This document shows positions 45,841 to 58,500 of a DNA stretch of 64,000 nt, in pieces. The stretch is taken from contig VTPC01005647.1 of the NCBI GenBank assembly GCA_011009095.1, positions 1 to 64,000 of the forward strand, written 5' to 3'. The DNA comes from Ignelater luminosus (Eukaryota > Arthropoda > Insecta > Coleoptera > Elateridae). The notes under the pieces were generated by a model. The model did no database searches. It was not told the origin of the DNA and saw only the letters and a list, made by a program, of their open reading frames with translations. The stretch's first letter is position 1. Every line of letters begins with the position of its first letter. A program made the translations under genes and the position numbers.

Positions 45841-48800
45841 ATGCCATTGCCAGATTACCCAGAAATCAAAGATATAGACGATTTGTTTGGTTTTAGTGCC
45901 GCCAAAAAGAAAGCAGAAGATACAGCAGCATTGGGAGCTGAGGCACTATATGAAGAACCAAATTTTATTCCTCATAGAATATTTTTAAATCATGTGGATT
46001 CGTACAATGCAAAACACATATCATCGGTAAAATGTTAAAAGGAAAACTGCTATGTACCAGAGTTCATGCTTTAATATTACTGTATTTAGTTTCTCGCAGA
46101 TCAATTATATGGTATGCCAAAAAAAGAGAAAGCAGAAGAGGGAGGTGAAGAAGAAGAACAAGAAGCTGAAAATGAAGAAACACTTGCAACGCCAAAACCA
46201 GAATCAGTACCTTCAGTTAAATATGAGATAATAGGCACATTGCATAAGCCTTTTCATAAGAAAACTGAAGACATCTTATTCATTGTAAGAGAAGACAGCG
46301 AGGATTTTTTCGAGAACATTATAAAATGTGGTTTTGTCATTTATGATATAACTAAGGATCCTGAAGAAATACCTAAAGCTCTCTCTACTTTAGCAGGTAA
46401 TCATATCCTGTTGTCTTAATTACATCTTATTAGTAGAATTTACTCGCAGTTATGGAAGCTGAAATTGAAAAACTCAAAGAATTAGGTCCAAAGACATTTA
46501 AGGGTATTCAAGAATTAAGAGTTTTCATTCTGATATCTACTGCAATGACATGGGCCCTTACGAAACCTATTGATCCTGTAGGCATTCAGTCCAACATTAA
46601 CATTTAATGGTAATATTTACATTAGAATGTTTCAGGAAGAACCAGATTTACCATTTACAGAAGCTGACTATAAAAAACGTAAGCCACATCCGAATTATAA
46701 AAAGCACATAGAATGTGAGAAAGAGGTTGTTTTAAAAGGACGAAAGGTAGAAACTAATTGTCAGAACTAATATTAAGAAATTGTTATTACAAATACGTTG
46801 CAGTTCAAAGATAAATTAAAAACATACGTCATTGCATCAGGGATAATATACGGTGCAGAAGAAGATGACCTCAGTTTTCTGTTTAAACTAGCGTGGTATA
46901 ACGAACCAGAATTGCCATGTTTTCTACCAGGAAAAAATACTGTCCCTTTAATACACATAAAAGATTTAGCCAAGTAATTATTGTTGATTAACTCTTCATT
47001 TAAGAATATTAATCCGCGTAATTTGCTAGGATAATTTATAGATTGATGGAAAAAATGCCAAGTAAGCAATATATACTTGCAGTTGAACAAACACCCTCTA
47101 AATTAAAACAAATTATAAAAGCATTGAGTAAAACAATGGGTAGTGGTAAAGTAAAAGATGTTGTTGCAGAGGAAGCATTCTTGTACAAAGAGATTAAGGT
47201 AAATCTAAAATAGTAAAACAAAATGTTTATCATTCGGCTTTGATTTTAGCAAACTCTTTTTGAACGATTAACAGTCAATTTAATTATGGAACCAGGGGTT
47301 ATAGTAGAAGATCTTGAGATAGAATGGCAAAATGAATTAAATTTAATAGAAAATATGGGTAATATTGTAAATGAGTTTAGAACGATCAGAGAATTGAAAC
47401 CGATACGAGTAATTGTTCATGGTCCTCCTGCCGTGGGAAAAACGCGAATTGCAAAGCGATTGGCTGAATATTATGGAGCACACTATTTATCTGTGAAAAT
47501 GGTTATAGATAACACCATCAAAAACCTGGTAATCTTAATGATAAATCTAAATTAAAAACTCTAAACCATCTAGGTGTAATTAACTGACCTGTATTTATAT
47601 TATTATATACATATTAAGAAAGCTTTAGAGGTTCTCTAAAAAGGGGCACCCTGAGATATTATTTTTTTACTGTATTTTAAAAATAGTTTGTTAAATTTTG
47701 CTCGAATTTTGAATATTCGTGCATTACATCCTCCTGTTACAATACTCCTTTTAAGGCCTCTGGTTCCCTTAATATCGTAAAAATTGAAAAATACAGGTCT
47801 GTTGATTTTGTCTTTGTCGAATCTAGAGACACCTCGTATATTTAGTTTTACTCTTTGGATTAGCAAAGATTACAGATCAGTATAGGTTATCTTTTGTATC
47901 TACCCTTGTTCTATAGGTATAATCAGTGGCGGCTGGTGACCTAACTTCAGGTGGTGCCAAAACCAATCAAGCGACGAACACGTGGTTTTGGCACCACCTG
48001 AAGTTAGGCCATCAGCCGCCACTGGGTATAATTTGAATTAATTTTAAAATATCCAAAAGGTATATTTCCTTACAACTTCATATAATAGATATCTATACAA
48101 ATTTTTGACATTCTGATAATGATAAATAACCATTAACACCATTCATTAATATCACTTCCGGTTTAATCGTTTTCGTCATATATCTATTAAAGGTTAATAT
48201 AGCTAACTATCCCTTTCTCCAATGAGTGGGAAACAAAGCCAACATTTAGAAAAGAAAAAGATATTTCCTTTCTCTTTTCGCTGCTGGTATCTACTGCGCC
48301 TGTCGTAAACTCGCGAAGGCCACAGAAATGTGGGAATATTTAAAAGTCAACGCACAAGATGCATATATCAGAAAGTATATTCAATATTTTTTATATCTTA
48401 AAAAATTATATTATATTAAATGTACAACAGGCGAATCGTTCCACAAAACGTAAAGTAAATTCAAAGTTGAGCTTTTAGGTTAGAAATTTGATTGCGCACG
48501 TGAATTGTGTAGTATTTACTACTCGCTAACATTCGTTATTATCTCTTTTCCTTTTTATCCTGTAAGAGACGTGTGAAACAAAAGATACCAACACTTCTGA
48601 GCACTAAAATTCTTTGCGTAGGAATCCGACAGAAAGAAATAGATATACGTATCTTTTATCTCACAAATACGACTTCATTCAGCGTCGTTTCATTAGCTAT
48701 ATTAACCTTTTAATATACCTATGATTTTTCGTTAATTTTTATTTCTATGGTTAATAAAAATTCCATTTTTTATATCTTAATCTATACCTTTTCAACTTCA

Positions 48801-51800
48801 AATTGGGAACAATCAATTTCAAAATGGGAACAATCAGTTTCATACTTATGAAAAAAGAAATACTTACTTGTTTAATTCCATCACCTTGTACCCCTTACGC
48901 AGTGCCAAAAGTTGGTAATTGATTAAATCATCTTCCATAATTTTCCATTTTTTGCTGAATTGAAGAACGTAAAGGGTTAGTCATAAGTAAAGCCACTTTT
49001 TTCAAAGTCACTTTATTGAATGAGATGATACAAACAAAACATTTTTCTTACATAAATAACAAAATTAATGTTTCTTTTTATTAGTTTTAATTTTTAAAGG
49101 AGCATAAACACGTTCGCTGGATATTAGTCGTAATTTTCTTTTGAGGTCCTTTACAAGACTTTGCCCAGACTCTGCTGCCACTTCTGCAGTAATATTTTTC
49201 CAAATTTGTCGAAATTTTCTTAAGTTCTTAGCTGGTGCGGACCTTTGAGAATACTTTGTTTTTGATAATGCCCAGAATTTTTCTATTGGCCGCCCTTGAG
49301 GCAAATTTGGAGAGCTTGATTCTCGATCAACAAATTTAACATTAACCTGAGTTAAAAATTCGGTCACTATTTTAGAATAATGGGCCAGTGTTAAATCCGG
49401 CCAGAAGATTATACCTTCTTTTGAATGATGTTTTTCAATAAATGGGATCAAAAATTTTAGAATATTTAAATAAGCATCGGTATCAATAGTTCCTTTCCTC
49501 ACATAGGGCTCAGAAACATTACCATCAGAATCAATCGCTTGCCATACTAAAAATTTACTAGGGAATTTAGTTTTTGGTCGAAATCTCACTTGATAGGGAA
49601 CAGAATTAGTGTTTTTTGCCATAAGAAATCTTCTTGCAGGAATTTCATCGGGATCCCAGGGTATATAACTTTCATCATCCAGCACAATTTTTTTTCCATC
49701 AAGCATTGCACAATAAAGCTTCGCTGCTTCTTTACAGCATCTTTCCTCTTGGTTTTTTATATACTCTGGTGCAGATGTTTGGACAAATGACTTAATAGAC
49801 AACTTCTTTTTAGCTCTCTCTATAGATAATTGAGAAAGTCCTAGTCGAATGCCAAGTTTAGTTTATGAAATTTGAGAATTGTCTTTTATCAGTCTCCCAA
49901 TGTGACATAAATTTTGATCACTTGTTGCAACTCTAGGTCTTCCGGATAATTTCTGATACTCCATCACCCCTCTCTTAACATATCGGTCTATTATTCTGTA
50001 GATGCTACGTCGCGATTTTCCTTCATTTTTAAAATGGTTGAATGCAGCACATTTACTGTAACCACACCGAGTATGAAACTTGCACACTCGTTTCGCAAAA
50101 CACTCAGTTTCAATTCGTTTCATTTTGTAATAGTTACTATTCTGACAAAATCTTTCACGTTATAATTCAACTGTCAATATGACATTTACTAAACAGTAAA
50201 GAAATTAATTTTTCATTTGTTTAGCAAGAGTTCTGCGATTTAAAAAAGGTGGCTCTACTTATGACTAACCCTTTATACAAATGAAGAATTTGCACTACAC
50301 GATTGTATCCTACTGATGTATCTGCAACGTTTTTGTCTCTAATTCAAACAGCACGTATGTATACATCAGGCGAACTGCAGCCACACTGCTGCGATATAGA
50401 AAAAACTCACATCATACACAGGTCTGATTATCTGCAGATATTTTCAATCAATGTTTTTGTTGGAATTGTAAATGGTATACTAACAGGCCATTTACCTTGC
50501 CCAACCAAATGACTGGGACAGTGTATTTAAATTTTCTGCAAAACGACCTTTTGATGGAGCTCCCCCACATTATGATAAAAATGGTACAACATCTAAATAT
50601 CGTTTTTCCTGGTCGATGGGTCGATCGTGGTGGCCCGGTTGCCTGGCCTCCGAGATCGCCGGATTTAAATAATCCCGTAGATTTTTATTTATGGGGGCAT
50701 ATGAAATCATTGGATTGCTACCCAAGAACAACTGTTGCAGAGAATATACAATGCTACAGAAAGCATTCGGCAAGGAGGTCATCTTCAAGCGCGATTCCAA
50801 TCTTGGATTCGACGTGCTAGACCGTTATTTTAATTATTCTTTCTTTCTTTACCGTTTCTTCAACTTTATTAAACATAATTTAAATTTGTCACAATCTTCT
50901 ATTAATTAATGTATTTAGCGTTACTTATTTGATTTTCAATTTAATAAACAAAATTACCTGTGGCTTCCAATATAACAAAAATGTATCCAAACCGTTTCCA
51001 ACTTAACAAATCAAAAGCCATGGTCGACCCTCTTCTCAAGACAACATGAATGTATTATATCTTGCAACATGATTTTTTGAAAAATCTTGCTCTTATGGAG
51101 AGTGTAGTATTTACTCATCGAGATTACAAACAAAAGTTCATGTGAATATGCGGCCATAAACTCCATTATGGAAATGGAATTTTTATATAAGGAACCATCT
51201 TTAAGAACATATGCTTTTTAAGTGTGAGAAGATAAGTTACTGTTAGTTTATTGCATAAAATCGAATTTTCCAAAATCTTCCAAAGTTCAAGGTTTTCCCA
51301 TTTCCAAAGCAATATGTGATAGTGACATGACACTTTTTGTATGCTTAAAGTAATTTCTTTACAATTGATTCACACATCAGAGTTGTAAATGTACATAGGC
51401 AGAGGATGACACACTTTTTAGCATTCCTTACCTTTTAATGACAAATTGTAAGAAAAGGCAAGTGTTTTCAAAACACCCTCTATACTGTTTGAAGAAATTA
51501 TAATTTGAAACTATCATAGTAAGTTTATTTGTTAAATTTATCTTTTTGCTATAGAAAGATAATATAGAAATACTAAATGCAAAAGCATTAGCAAAGGAAG
51601 AGAAAGAAAAGGCCCTAGAAGCAGGTGATAATGTAGAAGAAGACGAAGGTGATGTTGGCGAAGAAGAAGAGGAAGAGGAAGAGATAGGTGTTGATGAACT
51701 TGAAGAACAACTAAAAGAAATTGAAGAAACCATGGCAGAAAGTGAGAATGGCAGGCTTCCTGATGATCAAATTAATCGTTTAATAAAGACTTTTATATCA

Positions 51801-53292
51801 AGTAATCGTTGTCAGAACCAAGGTTATATTATGGATGGATATCCAAAGACCATGGAGCAAGTACAACATATTTTTAGCTCTGTTCATTTATTTATACACT
51901 TATTTGTTGTTTTTATTACAGACAAAAGAACTTTTTGCCGGAGGCGAAGGTGGAAATGAAGAAGAAGAGGTTGCTGAAGAAGAAGGTGGTGGTGCTAGTG
52001 GCAGTAAATTTCTTCCTGACTACGTTATCAGTCTACAAGCAACAGATGAATTTCTTTGCGAACGTATTATGTCTTTACCAGAACGAGAAATTCAAGTAAT
52101 CTTCACAAAATATTACGTTGCTTACTTGACTGAGAGTTAATGATTTTAGGGTACTCATTATACAGAGGAAAACATGATACGTAGGTTGGCTGATTTTAGA
52201 GCTAATAATACTGAAGACAACACAGTACTGAATTTTTTTGATGAAATAGAAATACATCCCGTAGTTCTAGATGTTATGGATGATGAAACAGAAACAATGG
52301 AACATATTATGGAAGCAATAACAAAGCGTTTAGGTAATCCCATATCCTTTGCATTGACACCTGGAGAGGAAGAAGAACTACTTGTTTTAGAACAGGAAAG
52401 ACAAAAATTACTCCAAAGAGAAGCTCAAATAACAAGAGAGGTAACTTTACACAAACAAGTTATACCTATTTACTACTCTAATTAAATTTTGTTTTTACCA
52501 TGTTATTCCTCATAAAATTACGATACTTCATACTAATTAACAGAGTTCATATCTTTTATCATTTTTGAAATTCTCTCGGGTACTCTGCAGAAGATAAATT
52601 CTAAATTTTTATTTAACTTGATACACTAAGAATATTCTGAAGCAGTAGTTTCAGATACCATACAAAAAGAGCTTTTAAATATTTGACCTCACTTAGAATT
52701 TTCAAGGTGACAGCACCACCAACGACACCAGTCACATTTTTTTCATCATCATGCAATGTATTTTTGGCTCAAAACTGAAAAATTGCAAAGTAGTTTGATG
52801 CAATAGGCCTTAGTTAAAAAATTATTGCTTTTCTGAGATTTTACACTGTTTAATTCTTTCTTTCTTAAAACAAAAAAATGATTAAACTGCAATAAAAACA
52901 TTAAAATAAGAGACTACTTACCTTTACAGTTACTGGAGCAACAAGCAGTTGAAGATTATCAAAATAAGATGGAACAATGGGCTGAATTATTAGAACAATT
53001 ACAAATGGAAGAAGAGAAAGTTTTGGTGGCTCAAGGAGAGCCTCTTCGACATTATTTAATTAAGTTTGTTTTTCCTACACTAAGCAAAGGACTCCTAGAG
53101 GTCGCAAGATTAAAACCAGATGATCCAGTAGATTATCTTGCTGAATATCTATTTAAAGAGAATCCCGAAGGGCACATGTTTGATCCAGCATACACTCGTG
53201 AAGGTAAACGTATTATGGATAATTACAAACAAAAAGTTGAACAAGAGATAACACGATTATCTCCAAGTAATAAAACATCTAAATGCAAATAA
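45841..53292 (+). CDS. AK7: adenylate kinase 7 (ciliary), with Dpy-30 tail
   Basis: Eleven exons join in frame: 45841-46026, 46090-46396, 46450-46577, 46636-46746, 46804-46973, 47042-47198, 47250-47528, 51555-51860, 51922-52095, 52150-52440 and 52930-53292, giving 823 residues (human 723). The N-terminal half is the short-chain-dehydrogenase/epimerase-like domain of AK7 (VFILISTAMTWA, YVIASGIIYGAE, VPLIHIKDLAK). The kinase domain has the P-loop GPPAVGKT (residues 411-418), the NQGYIMDGYPKT segment and FFDEIEIHPVVLDV. The C-terminus has the Dpy-30 motif (LRHYLIKFVFPTL...DPVDYLAEYLF, about 742-776). AK7 interconverts AMP/ATP and ADP in motile cilia and sperm flagella. Acidic linkers (exons 2, 8, 9) make it longer than the human protein. 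Intron 7 (4 kb) is full of transposons. AATAAA at 53397. Confidence 0.95.
47916..48032. mobile_element. hAT-type MITE, 101 bp, with 8-bp target duplication
   Basis: GGTATAAT lies at 47916-47923 and 48025-48032. The element starts CAGTGGCGGCTGGTGACC and ends GGCCATCAGCCGCCACTG; the arms pair over about 42 bp through AACTTCAGGTGGTGCC. CAGTGGCG plus an 8-bp duplication is typical of hAT. It is related to the copy at 19118-19247. Confidence 0.88.
48187..48713. mobile_element. TTAA-flanked inverted-repeat element, about 520 bp
   Basis: TTAA at 48187 precedes AGGTTAATATAGCTAA, and its inverse TTAGCTATATTAACCT ends just before TTAA at 48710. The interior has no coding capacity. It resembles a non-autonomous piggyBac-like element. 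Confidence 0.55.
48970..50275 (-). mobile_element. mariner-type transposon, DD37E, with TA duplication
   Basis: TIRs AAGGGTTAGTCATAAGTA (48972) and the inverse TACTTATGACTAACCCTT (to 50273) are flanked by TA. The minus-strand transposase runs 50123-49065. An N-terminal helix-turn-helix part (SRRSIYRIIDRYVKRGV, SGRPRV) is followed by one in-frame stop at about 49863-49865, and then 245 uninterrupted residues. The catalytic triad is seen as VLDDESYIP, IIFWPDLTLAHY and GRPIEKFW. I count 37 residues between the last Asp and Glu, the DD37E arrangement described for mosquito ITmD37E-type elements. Apart from the one stop the copy looks complete, so insertion was fairly recent. It lies antisense in AK7 intron 7. 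Confidence 0.88.
50310..50830 (+). pseudogene. Tc1/mariner-like transposase fragment
   Basis: Plus-strand translation, with frameshifts, gives FSINVFVGIVNGILTGHLP, then GTVYLNFLQNDL and AWPPRSPDLNNPVDFYLWGH. The last is the conserved WPPRSPDL...DFxLWG block around the third catalytic residue of IS630/Tc1/mariner transposases. It is a different lineage from the DD37E copy next to it. No inverted ends were found, so it is a remnant. Confidence 0.75.
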
Positions 53293-53399
53293 TAATTTTA
53301 CATTTCTATTACTGTTTATTGTAATTTCAAATTACTATGCTACTATACATTATAATATATAATAGGACCGTAATATATACGTATGATTTAATGAATAAT

Positions 53400-55471
53400 A
53401 AAAATCTCTTACAGTAGGTAACATATTTGATTAGCAACATTAAAGATCTTTTACATGCGATCAACTACAGAATAGCAGAACTATTTATTACATAATAATA
53501 TTAATTTTTGTCTTATTATTTTGCCTTTAGAGCTTCTATAAACTATCAACTGTAATTTCAATTGATTAGCTTTTAAAAGCAAAATAGCATTTAAAATGTT
53601 TTAAGGTATGTTTATTTATCACTCTTCTTTCTTAAAGCTAAAAAATACTCAACTAATGCTGTACAGAATAATAATAATAAAAAATAAGGGACACCTGCCC
53701 TAACTACGATGGAAGATGTTGGAGCAATCATCACGCACATGCAGGGAACTGGAATTGGAACATCGTGCATGACATCAAGATATGACTAATCACAGTAAAA
53801 GTAGTACCTCACTTCCGTGGTGGTATTTTTGTTTTATTTAGTACAGAGAACAATTTGTTCTCGACATAAGCCACGGATTTCAAGTTCCCCGTTAACAAGT
53901 ATATAAAATGTGCCAAAACTTGAACTGAACAACTGGCTTAAACCCCTTAACCGTTATGTTACTAGTGCACTATTATTTACATACAATAAATCACACTTTT
54001 ATTAATTTAAAAAAGAAACAATATTATTTAACAGTATTTACAGTAGCAATTTAATACTTTTGTAACCATTAAAAATGTTTACTTTTCTTTAATAACTTTA
54101 ATAATAAATATATTCTAAAAGTACTTATAAAAATCTTAAAAAATCAGTTTAGAACCATCTACGTTTAACTACTAACAATGCATTGTGATGCCCTCCAAAA
54201 ATATCAAATACTGGTATAGTAAAAATTCATTTCATCACTGCAGCAAGAATTTTACTTTTTACTACAAACATACAAAAACTATCTATTTCTCTCTTTTTAC
54301 GGTTTATAAATGCTTAACTTTTATTGCTACAGCAACTCCTTAACTCATCTTCACAATTCTATTGTCTGTAATCATTTTTGATACATTTTAGAATTAAGGG
54401 AATAATTAGGCCAAAACTAGTATGGAATCAAAAGCCGGAATAGCTAAACACTCAAAATTAATTTAAAAATGTGATCCCTTCCAAATTCTCTTTTAATTTT
54501 TAGATTTTAAAAATTTTACATTCTAAATTCTTTTAAAAGAACTCACTTTGATTATCATGAAAAACTTCTGGAAGTATACTTTTGCTAAACAAATAACCTA
54601 TTAGATGATTTTAGAGTTTTCCTTTTTGTCCTATTCAACTTTCTCTTAATTTCGGAAGAATTTATAAATTTCACAGGGAGAATATCAAAGCCTTTTTAGT
54701 ATTCACAATAAGTGTATATGATTCTCAACAAATGAAGTACTTAGTAATTGAATCTCCGATGACTAATAACGCACACCTATCGATAACCCACATTGTATAA
54801 AAATTTTTCCCCGCATTAAAAAAATATGCATCTGGATTCTAATTGTACAATATTTGATACTTTTGGAACGTTTAAGGCAAATAATCAAAATTTACTACAC
54901 ACAAGACGAGATGAAAGTTAAATTTTAGTCGGTGAAGTCGCTTACATGTGAACTAGTAACATTATTATACCACAAAAAGAGACAAACCGACAGTCCCAAA
55001 AATTATTCTAAAGATCTTGTTAACACTGCAGCTGCTGCTGTATTAATAATAATTATTATTTATAACAGCAGATCAGTTCAGTACTAATAACTACAGACGA
55101 ACAGATGTGCGTCATACGTTACCTATAACTACTACTTAAATCACTTGTGTTTTTGAGTGCCACTTCTCCGGCTGCTAAGTATGCATTATAAATATAATAA
55201 ATAATAAATTTAAAAACAACAAAAGTAGGTTGTTGTTGGCAAGGTTTAAGGTTCTTTGGTTAAAACTCGAGGTCCAAATATGCAAAAGCTACACGACTGA
55301 CAGTATATGTTTGCAACCTGAGAGTCGGCACGTGCACATAATAAACTACTCACAATACTAATATTAGAGTAATAATAATGATAATGATAATAAATATAAC
55401 CTCGTGACGATAAGCAACATCTAGAATTGAGAGAAGAGTAGATATAAAAGGAGGCGCTTGACTCGGCCCTC
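53400..55471 (-). other. probable 3' UTR and flank of SNAP25
   Basis: 2 kb downstream of the most distal SNAP25 stop codon and convergent with AK7. It has no open frame of note. It presumably contains the SNAP25 3' UTR and polyadenylation site, but many AATAAA-like hexamers exist and I cannot choose among them. Confidence 0.45.
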
Positions 55472-55540
55472 TTACGACTTAAGTAGCTTGTTGGCTCGCT
55501 GGTTAGCCACCGCAATACGTGTTTCGTTGCTCTCGCCCTA
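55399..55540 (-). CDS. SNAP25: SNAP25 alternative terminal exon B (distal, copy of A)
   Basis: After acceptor GTTTGTTGGTTAG the exon 55537-55472 encodes the same 21 residues as exon A. Identity with A covers 55399-55540 without a mismatch, including about 70 bp after the stop codon. Beyond those edges the flanks differ completely. Confidence 0.85.
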
Positions 55541-58500
55541 ACCAACAAACATATGACCAGTGTACAATATCAAATTTCTATTGCTGCTAACTCGCTCGTG
55601 TCCCAACATTTACATTACCATACTGCAGCACATGCGAGCAAGTAATTTAAAATACAGCTTATAATATTAAAATGTAAACTGGTATTAAGATATACAGTTA
55701 AGAGACACGAGTAAGCGCCAGCCAGAGTAGCTGTGACTAGGTAGTGTGGTGTATGTGTCTACTTGAGCAGGTTTTGAGCTCGCTGATTGGCCACCTCTAT
55801 CCGCATCTTATTCGACTCACCCTGGATACGTGTACATGTTCAGTGGATACGTTACGTTGTAGTAGTAGATAGTTGTAGTAATAATGGTGATGGGCGTGTC
55901 ATGGTGGATCAAGTTGAAACAACAAACAAACGACATTTACATTAGTACACAATAAAAAAAACAAATGCAAAAAAGCAAATACATATTAAAAATGTATCAT
56001 TAAAATATTACCTTTTAAGTTTCGACACTGAGTGAATTTCATAAAATTTTAATGTTAGTGTCCCTAAGAACTTTTTATAATTGCTCAATAAACAAATATT
56101 TTAAATTTTAATTATTTCATGTAAAGCATAATAATGAGTGTATTGTCTTTCGAGTAAAGTTATTTGCTATGTTGATAGATTTGTTTCATCATGTTCTTTA
56201 ATTTTCAGCTTCATATCATCTACTAATTAGCAGATGAAATAACAGAAATTGGTTTATATTTCTTCTCTTATTTTAACAAATGTTTATAATATACATCAAG
56301 ATAATTCTTATTTCAACTCAAAAGATGTAAGGCTTTATCTTTAAGTTGTTTTGTTATCTGTTATCTACTGAAGCTTTTATTAACTGCTAGATTGTCAATA
56401 TTATATGATTATTGTGTTATGATTATTGTAGAGAAATGTTTAGAAGTCTTCTGACTAAAGTACCAAATAGATTATAAAATTTAAAGAAAAAATCTGTTTC
56501 AATTGATATAGTAATCAAGATAACTCAAGATAATCCCAGTTTCTGACAACCGTTATGTCACGAAAAATAGCATAATGCAATAGAGATGATCTTTGAGGAA
56601 AATCAACTATACATATTTTAAGGTTGTTAAGAAGGAAATTGAAGTATATGGCAAGTTTTTGAAATTTTTACAGTATATTATTTGGATAATGAAGAAAATT
56701 AGATAAATATTACCTCGTGACGATAAGCAACATCTAGAATTGAGAGAAGAGTAGATATAAAAGGAGGCGCTTGACTCGGCCCTCTTACGACTTAAGTAGC
56801 TTGTTGGCTCGCTGGTTAGCCACCGCAATACGTGTTTCGTTGCTCTCGCCCTATTGAGATAAAAAATGTCAAAGTTACTGTTTCGTGACACGTTATTACA
56901 TTGCGTTAAATGCACGCGATGGTTTTCACATTGATTGCAACGTCATTATCTCGACAATCAGAAATGTCAGCATTACAAAAAATTGCCAAAATATTTATGA
57001 AAGTCTTATAAATAAGTGTGTCAAATTTTAAAAAAGTCCTGTTTTTAGTTTCTGAGAAAATTCTAAAAAATAGTACAAAAACTATCAAGATTTAGTAAAT
57101 CATCATTACGCTTGGCAACGTTGTTGACGATAAACTGATTCCATACCCCATTTATTTTTACACCGATATCTTTTTTTGATATAGATTTATTACTTTCCAT
57201 TATCAATATTAATTATTAAATATAAATATTTTTATAACCACAATAACTTTACAAATACACTTTCTTTGGTTATGATACCAGTACATACTACACATGTAAA
57301 CACTACCGAAAGTCTACGGCGTTGCCGTACTTTACACATCATATTATAAGATTTTTAAAATGTGTTAAGAAATATTTTAAATGACAAAGACTCTTTAAAA
57401 GAATAAAATTTAGAACTAAATTATTAAAACATGTATTTTTAACAAAAAGTAACATATTTTCATTAATTTTAATTATTAGAATTTTGTTTATTTAAAGTTG
57501 GCAAGGGATACTTTATCCTATGTATTTAGCATAGGGCAAAGTCTCCACCACAGCTTATCCCCACCCCTCTTCTTAACAACCTTAAATAATTTGTTGTAGC
57601 AGGTAGGTCTTTCACTCTACAGGGTGTACATGAATAGATTAAAAATTATTAAGGATTTCTTATCAAACCCCATGTTAACGTTAAGCAACACTTCATTCAT
57701 ATTCCCATTATGTTTAAAAACTTGTTTGTGTATTTTACTTCTGAATTAAAGTCAATTATGAATATTGACATGACATGACATTTGTGTATTTAGGTTATTT
57801 TAACATTGATGTGACTTTGCCATATATTTACTCTGCAATCAGTAGTTGTAGCATATCAAGCTACTTTTGCACTTTATTTTTGTTAAAATCTAACAAACGC
57901 ACTGTGGTCTGAGATTCATTGTTAGGTGGCAAAAAGTCAAGATATTTAAAAATTTGTTTTTACTGTTTATTTACTTTCTTAACACTTGTTAGAACAGTGG
58001 AACGGCGTTTATATTATTTTTAAATTAGTGAATTCAATACCGTCGAGAGGTGAAGTCGAAAATTTTGTAAGGTGCGTTGAAATAAGGATCTGTTTGAGAC
58101 ACTGATTTATTAGTATGATTATTGTAGAAGTTTTCTTGGCTCAAGAAAATGGACACATCTAAGTATAAATAAACTTATATATACTTATTGAACTGATTAT
58201 ATTCAATTTATCTAATGTGGCAGTTGTAAATTCACATTTTCGTAACTTTTTTCAATTCTTTGGACTAGAACTTTTTAGTTACAACTAGTTACAAAATAAA
58301 CTAAATAATGTCTTAAAACATAAGTAAAAAGCTATTATTTCATGAAGTTTCATTATCTGCTTCAAGAGATATGATCAAATAAAAATTGATGTCTAATAGG
58401 GAACACCGTACCAGAAAATCTTCTCTAAAAAGTACAAATACAGATTTATTTCATAGACTTCTGGTAACCTCTGATCCATACATAACGACTTTGCGGAAAA

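Larger units (their letters stand above)
47529..51554. other. AK7 intron 7, transposon-rich
   Basis: About 4 kb against introns of mostly 50-110 bp elsewhere in the gene (intron 10 is about 490 bp). It holds, in order, an hAT MITE, a TTAA-flanked element, a 1.3-kb mariner and a mariner-like transposase fragment. Splice signals at both ends look normal. Confidence 0.8.

Noticed and set aside
57060..57200. Minus-strand 45-codon frame [20 protein letters not shown]
   Set aside because: It ends in a stop just before another open frame, and no GT-AG intron joins them. Probably chance.
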